Assembly: GCA_022447275.1 (NCBI GenBank)
Contig: JAKVBK010000027.1
Location: forward strand, 1-41,783
Source: Oceanicola sp.
GTDB lineage: Bacteria > Pseudomonadota > Alphaproteobacteria > Rhodobacterales > Rhodobacteraceae
Direction: 5' to 3'
DNA: 41,783 nucleotides
Shown: piece after piece, positions 24,730-32,953 of the stretch
Layout of the letters: each line of letters begins with the position of its first letter
Position numbering within the stretch: the stretch's first letter is position 1
Position numbers and translations under genes: made by a program
The notes under the pieces: model-generated
Seen by the model: only the letters and a program-made list of their open reading frames with translations
Database searches by the model: none
What the model was told of the DNA's origin: nothing

Positions 24730-24767
24730 AAAAGCGCCCGCCGTCTAGAACACGGCGGGCGCTTTTT
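24730..24767. terminator. bidirectional intrinsic terminator
   Basis: A perfect 15-base hairpin (24730-24744 with 24752-24766, seven-base loop CTAGAAC) has AAAA on the left and TTTTT on the right. It can stop the hpa operon on the plus strand and the cytochrome b561 unit on the minus strand. Confidence 0.92.
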
Positions 24768-24780
24768 CTTATGTGCAAGC

Positions 24781-25296
24781 TCAGCTGCGCACGGCTTTGA
24801 AAATCCACGTGCCTGTCATGCTCTCCAGCACGCCATCGCGCCGGATCAATTTGTGCCACAGGGCACCGGCGATGTGGGCCAGCAACAGCAGAGGCAACGC
24901 TGCCAGAGCAATCTCATGGGCCCCCAGCATGGCTGCAAGAAACAGCCCGCCCAAGACCGGCACCGAATATCCCAGCGCGATGCCAAGGCCCGAGAGCACG
25001 ATCGCAAACACCCCGGCATACAGCCCCGCATGCACGAGGCCCGAGGCCTTCTGCTCCCAGCGCGGCGCATCTTCCGGCAAGCGGGTGCTTCCGGCGATTG
25101 CTTTCGTCCACAGCAGCCTGACGAGGAACAATCCCCCAAGGATCAGCGCGAAGGTGACCTCAAACTGCAACAAGGCCGGGTCTGCCAACTGGTTCACGTT
25201 GTCGAGCCCTTTGAGATAGCCGAAGCCAAGCAGGGCGGCCGAAACCCAGTGGATCCCTTTGGTGACAAACCCGTGTCGCTGTGCCTGAAGTGCCAT
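24781..25296 (-). CDS. cytochrome b561 family protein
   Basis: A 171-residue four-helix di-heme membrane protein. Histidines in and near the predicted helices (H16 in TKGIHWVSAALL, H89 in SGLVHAGLYAGV, H126 in LGAHEIALAALP, H141/H147 in AHIAGALWHKLI) match heme-binding positions of the bacterial cytochrome b561 family (nickel-type b-cytochrome fold). Such proteins pass electrons between quinone and periplasmic partners; in some bacteria they are superoxide:quinone oxidoreductases. It is the second gene after a small membrane protein (29-base gap) and ends at the shared terminator. It is not obviously connected to the aromatic pathway. Confidence 0.88.
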   Translation of the reverse strand: MALQAQRHGFVTKGIHWVSAALLGFGYLKGLDNVNQLADPALLQFEVTFALILGGLFLVRLLWTKAIAGSTRLPEDAPRWEQKASGLVHAGLYAGVFAIVLSGLGIALGYSVPVLGGLFLAAMLGAHEIALAALPLLLLAHIAGALWHKLIRRDGVLESMTGTWIFKAVRS

Positions 25297-25325
25297 TGTC
25301 GCGCTCCCTTATGCTGAAATCCGGA

Positions 25326-25574
25326 TCAGGCCGCCACCTCTTGGGCATCGGCTACAGTGTCCTCGAAGCGCGCATCGGCCTCTTCAGACTCAGACGCACT
25401 GTCCTCGTTCAAACTGATGAAGGGAGCGACAAGCGCAGCAATGGCGGCCATCGCCAAACCCAGCATGGACACAAAGGCCAGAACAGACAGGCCAAACAGG
25501 GCCATCAGGCCTCCGGCACCCACCAGAAGGATGCCGGCTGCAGATGCGGTGACTTTGTTCATAAAGGCTTTCAT
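25326..25574 (-). CDS. small membrane protein of unknown function
   Basis: An 82-residue protein with an N-terminal basic segment (MKAFMNKVTAS), two adjacent hydrophobic stretches (AGILLVGAGGLMALFGLSVLAFVSML and LAMAAIAALVAPFI), then an acidic tail rich in Glu, Asp and Ser (NEDSASESEEADARFEDT). ATG 25574 is chosen because AAGGAG lies nine bases upstream. I do not recognise a family. It precedes cytochrome b561 by 29 bases and probably shares its transcript, so it may be a small partner of that protein; this is inference. The region upstream (25575-25837) holds no other gene that I can support. Confidence 0.65.
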   Translation of the reverse strand: MKAFMNKVTASAAGILLVGAGGLMALFGLSVLAFVSMLGLAMAAIAALVAPFISLNEDSASESEEADARFEDTVADAQEVAA

Positions 25575-25837
25575 CGGTTGGTTCTCCTTTTCCTCATTCC
25601 GTTTCATGAGATGAAGATGTGCGAGGAGGTTTACCGGCGCCTGTCGCGAAATTTACAGTTTTGTAAGGTTCGCTGCGCAGGCGCCAATCATGCGCCCTCC
25701 AGAGCAGATCCCGACCGCCAGATCAGCCCTATGCAATTGTATTAAATACAAAAATACCCACACAAGCACAATGCCAGAGGGCGCAGCAATTCTAGCCATT
25801 CGCTGAAATTATATATGGGCGGATCGGCTCAGCGGTG

Positions 25838-26971
25838 TCAGTCGCAAGAAACCCAGGCGCCCTGTGCACCCGCAGACTCAAGACAGGCCGCAATGAAACG
25901 CATGCCCGCCAGCCCGTCTTGCACATTGGGAAGGATGCAGTGCTCAGGCAAAGGGGCACCATCATCACTATGGCGGATCAGATGCGCCGCGTCGCTGTAA
26001 AGCGTGGCAAAGCCCTCAAGATACCCTTCCGGATGGCCGGGCGGGATGCGCGTCGCATGGGCGGCGGCCTCCCAACTGCCTGCCCCGCCGCGCGTCATGG
26101 TCTGGGTGGGTTCGCCAAAGCGCGTAAACTGCATCTGGTTGGGATCTTCCTGCTGCCACACGATGCTGGCCTTCGACCCATACACCCGAAGCCGCAGCGC
26201 GTTCTCCTGCCCGACCGCAACCTGGCTGGCCCACAACGCGCCTTTTGCGCCGCCAGCGTAGCGCAGCATCACCATGGCGTTGTCATCCACGCGCCGGCCG
26301 GGCACGAAGGAATCCAGCTCGGCTGAAAGCTGCGTTGCCGTGAGCGATGTGACAAAGCCGGCCAGATGGAACGCATGGGTCCCAATATCGCCGATGGCGC
26401 CCCCGGCCCCTGACTTGGCCGGGTCCGTCCGCCAATCGGCCTGTTTGTTGGATGTCTCTTCGGTCAACCAATCCTGAGCGTATTCCACCTGAACCATCCG
26501 GATGTCACCCAGCAAACCGGCGCGCACCATCTCACGCGCCTGCCGGATAAGGGGATATCCCGAGTAGTTATGGGTCAGGATGAAGTGCCGGTTGGACGCC
26601 TGCACCGCTTTGGCGATGGCTGCGCCATCTTCCGGTGTAGATGCCAGCGGCTTGTCACAAATCACGTGAATGCCCGCTTCAAGGAAGGCAATGGCGGGCG
26701 CGGCATGCATGTGATTGGGCGTGACGATTGCCACGGCGTCAATGCCGTCGGGCCGCGCCGCCTCTTTTGCAGCCATATCCCGGTAGGAGCTGTAGATGCG
26801 ATCTTCGGACAAGCCCAGTTCTAGGCCGGATGCCCGGGCGCGCTGCGGATCCGATGACAGGGCGCCCGCCACGAGCTCCCATTGGCCATCAAGACGGGCC
26901 GCCATGCGGTGCACGCCGCCGATAAAGGCCCCTTGGCCGCCACCCACCATTCCCAACCGCAAGCGTCGCAT
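25838..26971 (-). CDS. Gfo/Idh/MocA-family NAD(P)-dependent sugar dehydrogenase (distal copy)
   Basis: The 377-residue enzyme has an N-terminal Rossmann domain (RLRLGMVGGGQGAFIGGVH, glycine-rich dinucleotide loop; IVTPNHMHAAPAIAFLEAG) and a C-terminal catalytic beta-sheet domain. The signature EKP is CDKP here (residues about 105-108, HVICDKPLAS), an aspartate-for-glutamate change with the catalytic lysine kept. GAIGDIGTHAFHLAGFV contains the catalytic D-x-G-x-H pattern. It is the last gene of the sugar operon and is coupled (TGATG at 26969-26973) to the long isomerase-like gene. It could be the first oxidase or the last reductase of a 3-keto-sugar route. Confidence 0.9.
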   Translation of the reverse strand: MRRLRLGMVGGGQGAFIGGVHRMAARLDGQWELVAGALSSDPQRARASGLELGLSEDRIYSSYRDMAAKEAARPDGIDAVAIVTPNHMHAAPAIAFLEAGIHVICDKPLASTPEDGAAIAKAVQASNRHFILTHNYSGYPLIRQAREMVRAGLLGDIRMVQVEYAQDWLTEETSNKQADWRTDPAKSGAGGAIGDIGTHAFHLAGFVTSLTATQLSAELDSFVPGRRVDDNAMVMLRYAGGAKGALWASQVAVGQENALRLRVYGSKASIVWQQEDPNQMQFTRFGEPTQTMTRGGAGSWEAAAHATRIPPGHPEGYLEGFATLYSDAAHLIRHSDDGAPLPEHCILPNVQDGLAGMRFIAACLESAGAQGAWVSCD

Positions 26972-28029
26972 CACGAAATTCCCAACATCTGGTGCAGCGC
27001 CGCGGTATCCGTGTCGCCGCCGGCGAAATCATCAAATGCCTTGCCAGTCACCTCAATGAGATGGCGGGCAATGAAGGGGGCCCCTTCCGCCGCGCCCTGC
27101 TCGGGCGATTTCAGGCAGCATTCCCATTCGAGCACGGCCCAACTGTCGTAGCCATACTGGGTCAGCTTTGAGAAGATGGCCCCAAAATCCACCTGTCCAT
27201 CCCCAAGGCTCCGGAAGCGGCCGGCGCGCTGGGTCCAGGGCTGGTAGCCGGAATAGACGCCCTGACGGCCATCGGGACGGAACTCGGCATCCTTCACGTG
27301 AAAGGCATTGATCCGATCATGATAGAGATCGATGAAGGCCAGATAATCGAGCTGCTGCAGCAAGAAATGGCTCGGATCGTAGTTGATGCAGGCCGCCTCG
27401 TGCCCTTTGACCCGATCGAGGAACATTTCCCACGTGGCCCCATCAAACAGATCTTCGCCCGGATGCAGTTCGAAACCGATGCGCACACCCTGCTCGGAAT
27501 AAGCATCAAAAATCGGCAGCCAGCGGCGGGCAAGCTCATCGAAGGCCTCTTCAATCAAGCCCGGAGGGCGTTGCGGCCAGGGGTAGAGATAGGGGAAAGC
27601 CAGCGCGCCAGAGAACGACACCGTCTCGCTCAGGCCAAGGCGGCGTGAGGCAATGGCCGCCATCTTGAGCTGCTCGACAGCCCAGGCCTGACGGGCCTTG
27701 GGATTGCCTTTTGCAGCATCCGGGGCAAAGGCATCAAAAGCCGTGTCATAGGCAGGGTTCACAGCGATCAACTGGCCCTGAAGATGGGTGGAAAGCTCGG
27801 TGATTTCGACACCGGCTGCCGCGCAGATGCCTTTCACCTCATCGCAGTAGTCCTGGCTGGAGGCCGCCCGCTCAAGATCAAACAGCCGCCCGTCGAAGGT
27901 GGGAATTTGCACGCCCTTATAGCCTAGGCTTGCAGCCCATTCGACGATCCCCTGAAGGGAATTGAAAGGCGCTTCATCACCCGCGAACTGCGCGAGAAAC
28001 AGCGCCGGGCCCTTAATCATTCCTGCCAT
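26971..28029 (-). CDS. TIM-barrel sugar isomerase/epimerase-like protein, long form
   Basis: A 352-residue AP-endonuclease-2/xylose-isomerase-like barrel. Metal-binding positions are visible as E187 (GFELHPGED), D218 and H221 (NYDPSHF), H244 (NAFHVKDAEF) and E301 or E303 (AVLEWEC). The pattern FELHPGED with NYDPSHFLLQQLD and an inserted segment around 250-275 is shared with isomerase-like proteins paired with Gfo/Idh dehydrogenases; some of these catalyse beta-elimination or hydration of 3-keto-glycosides. AGGGAGGA lies before ATG 28029. It is partnered with the dehydrogenase at 25838-26971. Confidence 0.88.
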   Translation of the reverse strand: MAGMIKGPALFLAQFAGDEAPFNSLQGIVEWAASLGYKGVQIPTFDGRLFDLERAASSQDYCDEVKGICAAAGVEITELSTHLQGQLIAVNPAYDTAFDAFAPDAAKGNPKARQAWAVEQLKMAAIASRRLGLSETVSFSGALAFPYLYPWPQRPPGLIEEAFDELARRWLPIFDAYSEQGVRIGFELHPGEDLFDGATWEMFLDRVKGHEAACINYDPSHFLLQQLDYLAFIDLYHDRINAFHVKDAEFRPDGRQGVYSGYQPWTQRAGRFRSLGDGQVDFGAIFSKLTQYGYDSWAVLEWECCLKSPEQGAAEGAPFIARHLIEVTGKAFDDFAGGDTDTAALHQMLGIS

Positions 28030-28080
28030 GACGTCCTCCCTTTTTAACGCGCGCGCGCCGCTTTTGGCGCGCGCTGGCCT

Positions 28081-29214
28081 TTACCGCATCAACATGCGGG
28101 CTGCATCCGGCCCGAGGGCCTCAGGACGCGTACAGGTACTTGCTATATCGATAAATTTCCGTTCCTCGCCGGAGCGCAGGATCGAAACCATCACATCAAC
28201 CACATGGGTTGAGAACTCCAACGAGCAGCGGTGCGGCCGGTCGTTGAGGATGGCCTGCGCCATATCCGCAAGGCCCGCGCAACGGTAGTTGGCAACGGGC
28301 GTGCCGCGCCCATCCTCACCATTGGGCACCCCAAACGGGTGATCCAAGCCGGGCGCATTTTCAAAGGCAGCCTTCTGCGTCATGCGCACTTCGCCGCCAA
28401 AGAAGTTCGGGTCTGGCACATGCAGGGTGCCTGTTTCACCGTAGAGCTCCATGTTGGAATGGCCGTGCTGCCAGACATCCCAGCTGGAAATGAAGGTGAC
28501 TTGTGCGCCCGACTGAAACTGCAGAACAGCATGCGCCGTGGTCGGGGTTTCCACCTTGATCTTCTCGCCGTTGCGCGGCGCGGATGTGATGGTGCGATAC
28601 TCAGAGGCCGCGCCAGTCATGGCCACAACGCTTGCCACCGGGCCCAGCAACTGCACGAGGTTCGAGATGTAATACGGCCCCAGATCGAGCACCGGACCAC
28701 CGCCGGGCTTGAAGAAGAAATCCGGATTTGGGTGCCACATCTCCATCCCGGGGGATTGCACGAAACAGGTGCCAGAGGTGATTTTACCAACTGCGCCAGT
28801 GTCCACGAGGTGCCGGGCCAACTGATGCGCACCGCCAAGGAACGTGTCGGGGGCAGAGCCCACCCGCAGCCCTTTTGCGGCAGCAATCTTGCCCAGTTCC
28901 GCACCTTCTTCGAGGCTCAGCACGAAGGGTTTCTCAGAGTAGACATGCTTGCCGGCCTCCAGCACGGATTTCGACACCTCGAAATGGGCCGCCGGGATCG
29001 TCAGGTTGACCACAAGATCGATGTCGTCGGACGACAGCAGCCCTTCGACGGTTTCGGCGCGCAGGCCAAACTCATCGGCCCGCGCTTTTGCAGCGGCCGG
29101 GTCAAGGTCTGCGCAGGCACGGATTTCGATACCTGAAAACAGCGGGGCCAGCTTCATGTAGGCGGCAGAGATATTGCCGCAGCCCAAGATGCCGATGCCA
29201 AGTGTGTCAGTCAT
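28081..29214 (-). CDS. Gfo/Idh/MocA-family NAD(P)-dependent sugar dehydrogenase (proximal copy)
   Basis: A 377-residue dehydrogenase. ATG 29214 (MTDTLGIGILGCGNISAAYM) is preferred: AGGAGC precedes it and the dinucleotide loop GILGCGNIS is then close to the N terminus. HVYSEKPFVLS gives the canonical EKP motif. GGGPVLDLGPYYISNLVQLLGPV replaces the usual GxxxDxGxH histidine with tyrosine (LGPYY), so the acid-base residue differs from the distal copy. The two dehydrogenases are of different subgroups rather than a recent duplication. A 13-base gap separates it from the short isomerase gene upstream. Confidence 0.9.
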   Translation of the reverse strand: MTDTLGIGILGCGNISAAYMKLAPLFSGIEIRACADLDPAAAKARADEFGLRAETVEGLLSSDDIDLVVNLTIPAAHFEVSKSVLEAGKHVYSEKPFVLSLEEGAELGKIAAAKGLRVGSAPDTFLGGAHQLARHLVDTGAVGKITSGTCFVQSPGMEMWHPNPDFFFKPGGGPVLDLGPYYISNLVQLLGPVASVVAMTGAASEYRTITSAPRNGEKIKVETPTTAHAVLQFQSGAQVTFISSWDVWQHGHSNMELYGETGTLHVPDPNFFGGEVRMTQKAAFENAPGLDHPFGVPNGEDGRGTPVANYRCAGLADMAQAILNDRPHRCSLEFSTHVVDVMVSILRSGEERKFIDIASTCTRPEALGPDAARMLMR

Positions 29215-29227
29215 GAAGAGATGCTCC

Positions 29228-29977
29228 TTAGTAGCTGCGCAGAGCGGCAATGGAGCGCTCGGCAAAGCGCTGCATGTCAGAGGGGTTGTCATGCTCCATG
29301 ACGAACAGATCGGTTCCGGCGGCGCGCAAGGCCGCCATCAGCGCCTTCCAGTCCACCGTGCCATGGCCCACATCGGCCCAGCCATCTTCATCGCTGTTCT
29401 CACCCTCGGGGGCGATGTCCTTCACATGGGCGGTGCTGATCCGGGCCGCATGGGCATCGATCCAAGCCTTGGGATCTGCGCCGCCGCGGATCACCCACGC
29501 CACATCCATTTCCCATTCAAGGGAGGGCGCGTGCTCCAGAATGAGGTCCATGGCGATCTCGCCACCCGGCAGGGGCATGAATTCCCAATGATGGTTGTGC
29601 CAGCCAAACCGCAGGCCCGCATCGTTGACCTTTTTGCACGCCTCTTCGAGACGCTTGGCCAGCGCGATCCAATTGGCGGCGTCAGTGCCGTCGCGCCACA
29701 TATCCTCGGGCGCCGGGCAGAACAGGCGCGACATGCCGAGGACCTTGGCGGTTTCAAGGCTGGCGTCGAGATCCTCTTCGAACGCGCCCACGGGGAAGAA
29801 ATGGCCCGAAGGCATCGTCAACCCGTGCTGGTCAAGCAGGGCCTTGAAGGCTGCCGGATCTTCATAGACCCCGCCAAAGCCCTCAACCTGAGTGTAGCCC
29901 AGAGCCGCAATCTGGGAGATCACGTTTTCCCATGGGCTGAAGTTGCGGGCGGAGTAAAGCTGGAAGGAAATATCCAT
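29228..29977 (-). CDS. TIM-barrel sugar isomerase/epimerase-like protein, short form
   Basis: A 249-residue barrel protein of the same superfamily as the long form but clearly distinct. Conserved residues: HNHHWEF (127-133), D158 (EWEMDVAW), H184 and K186 (STAHVKDI), H205 (DVGHGTVDW), and E228 (FVMEHDNP). WHNHHWEF with HVKD is common in barrels co-encoded with Gfo/Idh dehydrogenases. It lies 27 bases after the ABC ATPase and 13 bases before the EKP dehydrogenase, forming the first of two isomerase-dehydrogenase pairs. Confidence 0.9.
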   Translation of the reverse strand: MDISFQLYSARNFSPWENVISQIAALGYTQVEGFGGVYEDPAAFKALLDQHGLTMPSGHFFPVGAFEEDLDASLETAKVLGMSRLFCPAPEDMWRDGTDAANWIALAKRLEEACKKVNDAGLRFGWHNHHWEFMPLPGGEIAMDLILEHAPSLEWEMDVAWVIRGGADPKAWIDAHAARISTAHVKDIAPEGENSDEDGWADVGHGTVDWKALMAALRAAGTDLFVMEHDNPSDMQRFAERSIAALRSY

Positions 29978-30004
29978 CTTGGGTTTCCTGTTGTCTTGTC
30001 GGCT

Positions 30005-31093
30005 TCAGAGCCGGTTTTCAGATTGCGGATCAAAGAGGTTGGCGCGGGCGGGCTGGAACCCGATCTCGACCATGTCGCCCGGGGCCACGCTTGCCTGCCC
30101 ATCCATACGGATATGGATCGGGTGCTGCCCGAGATTGGCGTAGATGATCGTGTCAGAGCCCATCGGCTCAACCAGCGAAACCTTCGCCTCCGCCCGGGCC
30201 ACGGCCGAGGCCAGATTGTCCCCGGTCAGGATGTGCTCGGGGCGCAGGCCGATGATCGCCGCGCCGCTGCGCCGAGACCCTTCGGCAAAGCTGTAACCCT
30301 CCATCGGGATGGTCAGACCTTCGGCCACGAATTGGTTATCCTCAAGCGTGCCCTTGATGAAGTTCATGGAAGGCGATCCGATGAATTCAGCCACATAGAG
30401 GTTTTTCGGGCGGTTGTAGATCTCATTGGGGCTGGCCAGCTGCATGATCTGGCCCCCCTTCATGATGGCAATACGGTCTGCCAGGGTCATGGCTTCGATC
30501 TGGTCATGGGTCACGTAGACCATGGTGTTTCCAAGCCTGGAATGCAGCTTCTTGATCTCAACGCGCAGATCGGCGCGCAGCTTGGCATCCAGATTGGACA
30601 GCGGCTCATCAAAGAGGAACACTTCCGCATCGCGCACAAGGGCACGGCCAATGGCCACCCGTTGGCGCTGCCCGCCTGACAGGGCCGCAGGCTTGCGATC
30701 CAGCAGCGGCTCGATCTGGAGGATCTCTGCCGCGCGGGAAACACGTTGCTTGATCTCAGCCTTCGACATGCGGGCGTTCTTCAGACCAAAGGAAAGGTTC
30801 CCCTCCACGGTCATCTGCGGATAGAGCGCGTAGGACTGAAACACCATGCCGATGCCACGTTCCGACGGCTCGGCCCATGTCACGTTCTTGTCGCCGATAT
30901 AGATCTGCCCGTCGGAGACATCCAAAAGCCCGGCAATGCAATTCAGGAGCGTTGATTTTCCGCAGCCCGAAGAGCCCAGCAGAACAAGGAACTCGCCGAC
31001 ACCGATATCGAGATTGAGCCCCTTGAGCACCTCGACATTGCCAAAGCGCAGGTCCAGGTCACGGATTGAAATACTGCTTTCCACGAGGGTCAT
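30005..31093 (-). CDS. sugar ABC transporter ATPase (UgpC/MalK type)
   Basis: A 362-residue ATPase of the carbohydrate CUT1 family. Walker A GSSGCGKST (40-48), signature LSGGQ (138-142), Walker B VFLFDE (158-163) and switch H196 (VTHDQIEA) are intact. Residues about 235-362 form the MalK-like regulatory OB domain (GLRPEHI, KVSLVEPMGSDTIIYANL). It overlaps the upstream permease by ATGA (31090-31093). The ATPase serves the two permeases that precede it. Confidence 0.95.
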   Translation of the reverse strand: MTLVESSISIRDLDLRFGNVEVLKGLNLDIGVGEFLVLLGSSGCGKSTLLNCIAGLLDVSDGQIYIGDKNVTWAEPSERGIGMVFQSYALYPQMTVEGNLSFGLKNARMSKAEIKQRVSRAAEILQIEPLLDRKPAALSGGQRQRVAIGRALVRDAEVFLFDEPLSNLDAKLRADLRVEIKKLHSRLGNTMVYVTHDQIEAMTLADRIAIMKGGQIMQLASPNEIYNRPKNLYVAEFIGSPSMNFIKGTLEDNQFVAEGLTIPMEGYSFAEGSRRSGAAIIGLRPEHILTGDNLASAVARAEAKVSLVEPMGSDTIIYANLGQHPIHIRMDGQASVAPGDMVEIGFQPARANLFDPQSENRL

Positions 31094-31995
31094 CCTTTCA
31101 CGGCGCCCGCAGCAATGCCGCGCACGAAGAGCTTGCCAGAGACGAAGTAGATCGAGAGCGGCACCAGAGCGGTAAGGATCGTGGCCGCCATATTGACGTT
31201 GTATTCCGTAACACCTTGCGTGGTGTTTACGATGTTGTTGAGCGCCACCGTCATCGGATAGGCATCCGGCCCTGTATAGACGACACCAAACAGGAAATCG
31301 TTCCAGATACCGGTAACTTGCAGGATGACAGCAACGGTGAAGATCGGCAGAGACATGGGCAGCAGGACCCGGAAGTAAATCCCCCAGAAACCGGCACCAT
31401 CCACGCGCGCCGCCTTGAACAGTTCTTCCGGCAGCGAGGTAAAGTAGTTGCGGAAGAGCAGGGTCAGGATGGGCATGCCAAAGATCGTGTGCACGATGAT
31501 CAGGCCGCTCAGATCGCCATAGAGGCCCATCTCGCGCAGCATGATCACGATCGGGTAGAGCATCACCTGATAGGGAATGAAGGCCCCAAAGATCAGGATC
31601 GTGAAGAACACGTTGGCCCCTTTGAAGCGCCAGTTTGCAAGCGCGTAGCCGTTCACACTGGCAATGATGATCGAGGCAATCACGGACGGCACAGTGATCT
31701 TGACCGAGTTCCAGAAATAGGCGCTCAGGCCTTCACAATTCAGTCCGGTACAGGCGGATCCCCAAGCCTTTGCCCAAGGCTCGAAGGTGACCTCCATCGG
31801 CGGGGAAAAGATATTGCCCATCCGGATTTCAGGCAGCCCTTTCAGGGAGGTCACGATCATCACGTAGAGTGGGATCGCGTAGTAGACCGCCACCAGCAAC
31901 AACGTGCCATAGAGCATGATATTGCGCCGCGAAAAGTTGCTTTTCGGCTTTGGGCCGCGGGGGCCGTCGAGCAGGCGTGTAGAGGTATCAGCCAT
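31090..31995 (-). CDS. sugar ABC transporter permease (MalG type)
   Basis: A 301-residue membrane subunit of a CUT1 importer. It has an N-terminal helix (MLYGTLLLVAVYYAIPLYVMIV) and the EAA loop ELFKAARVDGAGFWGIYFRVLLPMSLP. A periplasmic insertion (EVTFEPWAKAWGSACTGLNCEGLS) carries two cysteines. It overlaps the other permease by eight bases. Confidence 0.94.
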   Translation of the reverse strand: MADTSTRLLDGPRGPKPKSNFSRRNIMLYGTLLLVAVYYAIPLYVMIVTSLKGLPEIRMGNIFSPPMEVTFEPWAKAWGSACTGLNCEGLSAYFWNSVKITVPSVIASIIIASVNGYALANWRFKGANVFFTILIFGAFIPYQVMLYPIVIMLREMGLYGDLSGLIIVHTIFGMPILTLLFRNYFTSLPEELFKAARVDGAGFWGIYFRVLLPMSLPIFTVAVILQVTGIWNDFLFGVVYTGPDAYPMTVALNNIVNTTQGVTEYNVNMAATILTALVPLSIYFVSGKLFVRGIAAGAVKG

Positions 31996-32881
31996 TTTTC
32001 CGCTTGCCCCCGAATTCCAGCATCGCCCAGGGCACCACGATCAGTGAGACGGTCAGCAACATCATGGTCGACGCTGCAAAACCCTGCCCAAGGTTATTGT
32101 TTCTGAACATCATGTCGTAGACGTATTTGGCAGGCACTTCCGTTGCGATGCCGGGGCCACCACCTGTTTGCGCCACGATCAGATCAAACACTTTGACGAT
32201 CCCGGTCACCACCAGCACGAGGGTGGTGATAAACACAGGTCGCATCATCGGAATGACGATGAAAATATAGGTTTTCCACGTCGGGATCCCGTCGATCCGG
32301 GCCGCTTTCCAAACTTCTTGGTCAATGCCGCGCAGGCCCGCCAGCATCAGCACCATAACAAGCCCGCTGCCCTGCCAAAGACCGGCGATCAACACGCCAA
32401 AGATGGCAATGTCGGGCGTGTAGAGCGGATCGAAAGTGAAGCTGTCCCAGCCCATGCCGCGCACAATGCTTTGCACCCCGAACTCAGGGTTCAGGATCCA
32501 CTGCCAGATCAGGCCCGTCACCACAAAGCTCATGGCATAGGGGTAGAGGATCACCGTTCGGATTGTGTTCTCAAACCGGATCTTCTGGTCGATCAACGCT
32601 GCGAGGATAAAGCCGATCACAAACACAAGGACCATCATGCACAGCCCGTAGATCACGAGGTTTTCAATCGCGACCAACCACCGTTTGGTGCCCCAAAGGC
32701 GTTCATATTGATCGAGACCAACCCACTTCATCCGAGGCAAAAGCCCCGACTTGGTGAAGCTGTAGACTATGGTCCAGCCCGTTCCACCCACAAAAACAAA
32801 AAGGGCTGTCACGATCATCGGGATCGCCGCCACCTTTGCATTCATGTTGCGAAACAGCTGGTTCGGGCGTTTGGTAGCCAT
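31988..32881 (-). CDS. sugar ABC transporter permease (MalF type)
   Basis: A 297-residue permease, partner of the MalG-type subunit. ATG 32881 (MATKRPNQLFRNMNAKVAAI) follows GAGAGGGGG and is preferred to the upstream ATG 32905. Helices start at IPMIVTALFVFVGGTGWTIVYSF; the EAA loop reads EVWKAARIDGIPTWKTYIFIVIPMMRP. The gap to the binding-protein gene is 72 bases. Confidence 0.94.
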   Translation of the reverse strand: MATKRPNQLFRNMNAKVAAIPMIVTALFVFVGGTGWTIVYSFTKSGLLPRMKWVGLDQYERLWGTKRWLVAIENLVIYGLCMMVLVFVIGFILAALIDQKIRFENTIRTVILYPYAMSFVVTGLIWQWILNPEFGVQSIVRGMGWDSFTFDPLYTPDIAIFGVLIAGLWQGSGLVMVLMLAGLRGIDQEVWKAARIDGIPTWKTYIFIVIPMMRPVFITTLVLVVTGIVKVFDLIVAQTGGGPGIATEVPAKYVYDMMFRNNNLGQGFAASTMMLLTVSLIVVPWAMLEFGGKRKNG

Positions 32882-32953
32882 CAGCCACCCCCTCTCAGCT
32901 GGCAAGATTGGCTGGCGCAGTGGGAGGTCGCGCCAGCCAGTTTGTCTCAGGGT

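Noticed and set aside
29174-30679. Plus-strand open frame of 501 codons across the isomerase and ATPase genes
   Set aside because: It is antisense to two well-supported genes and starts inside a third.
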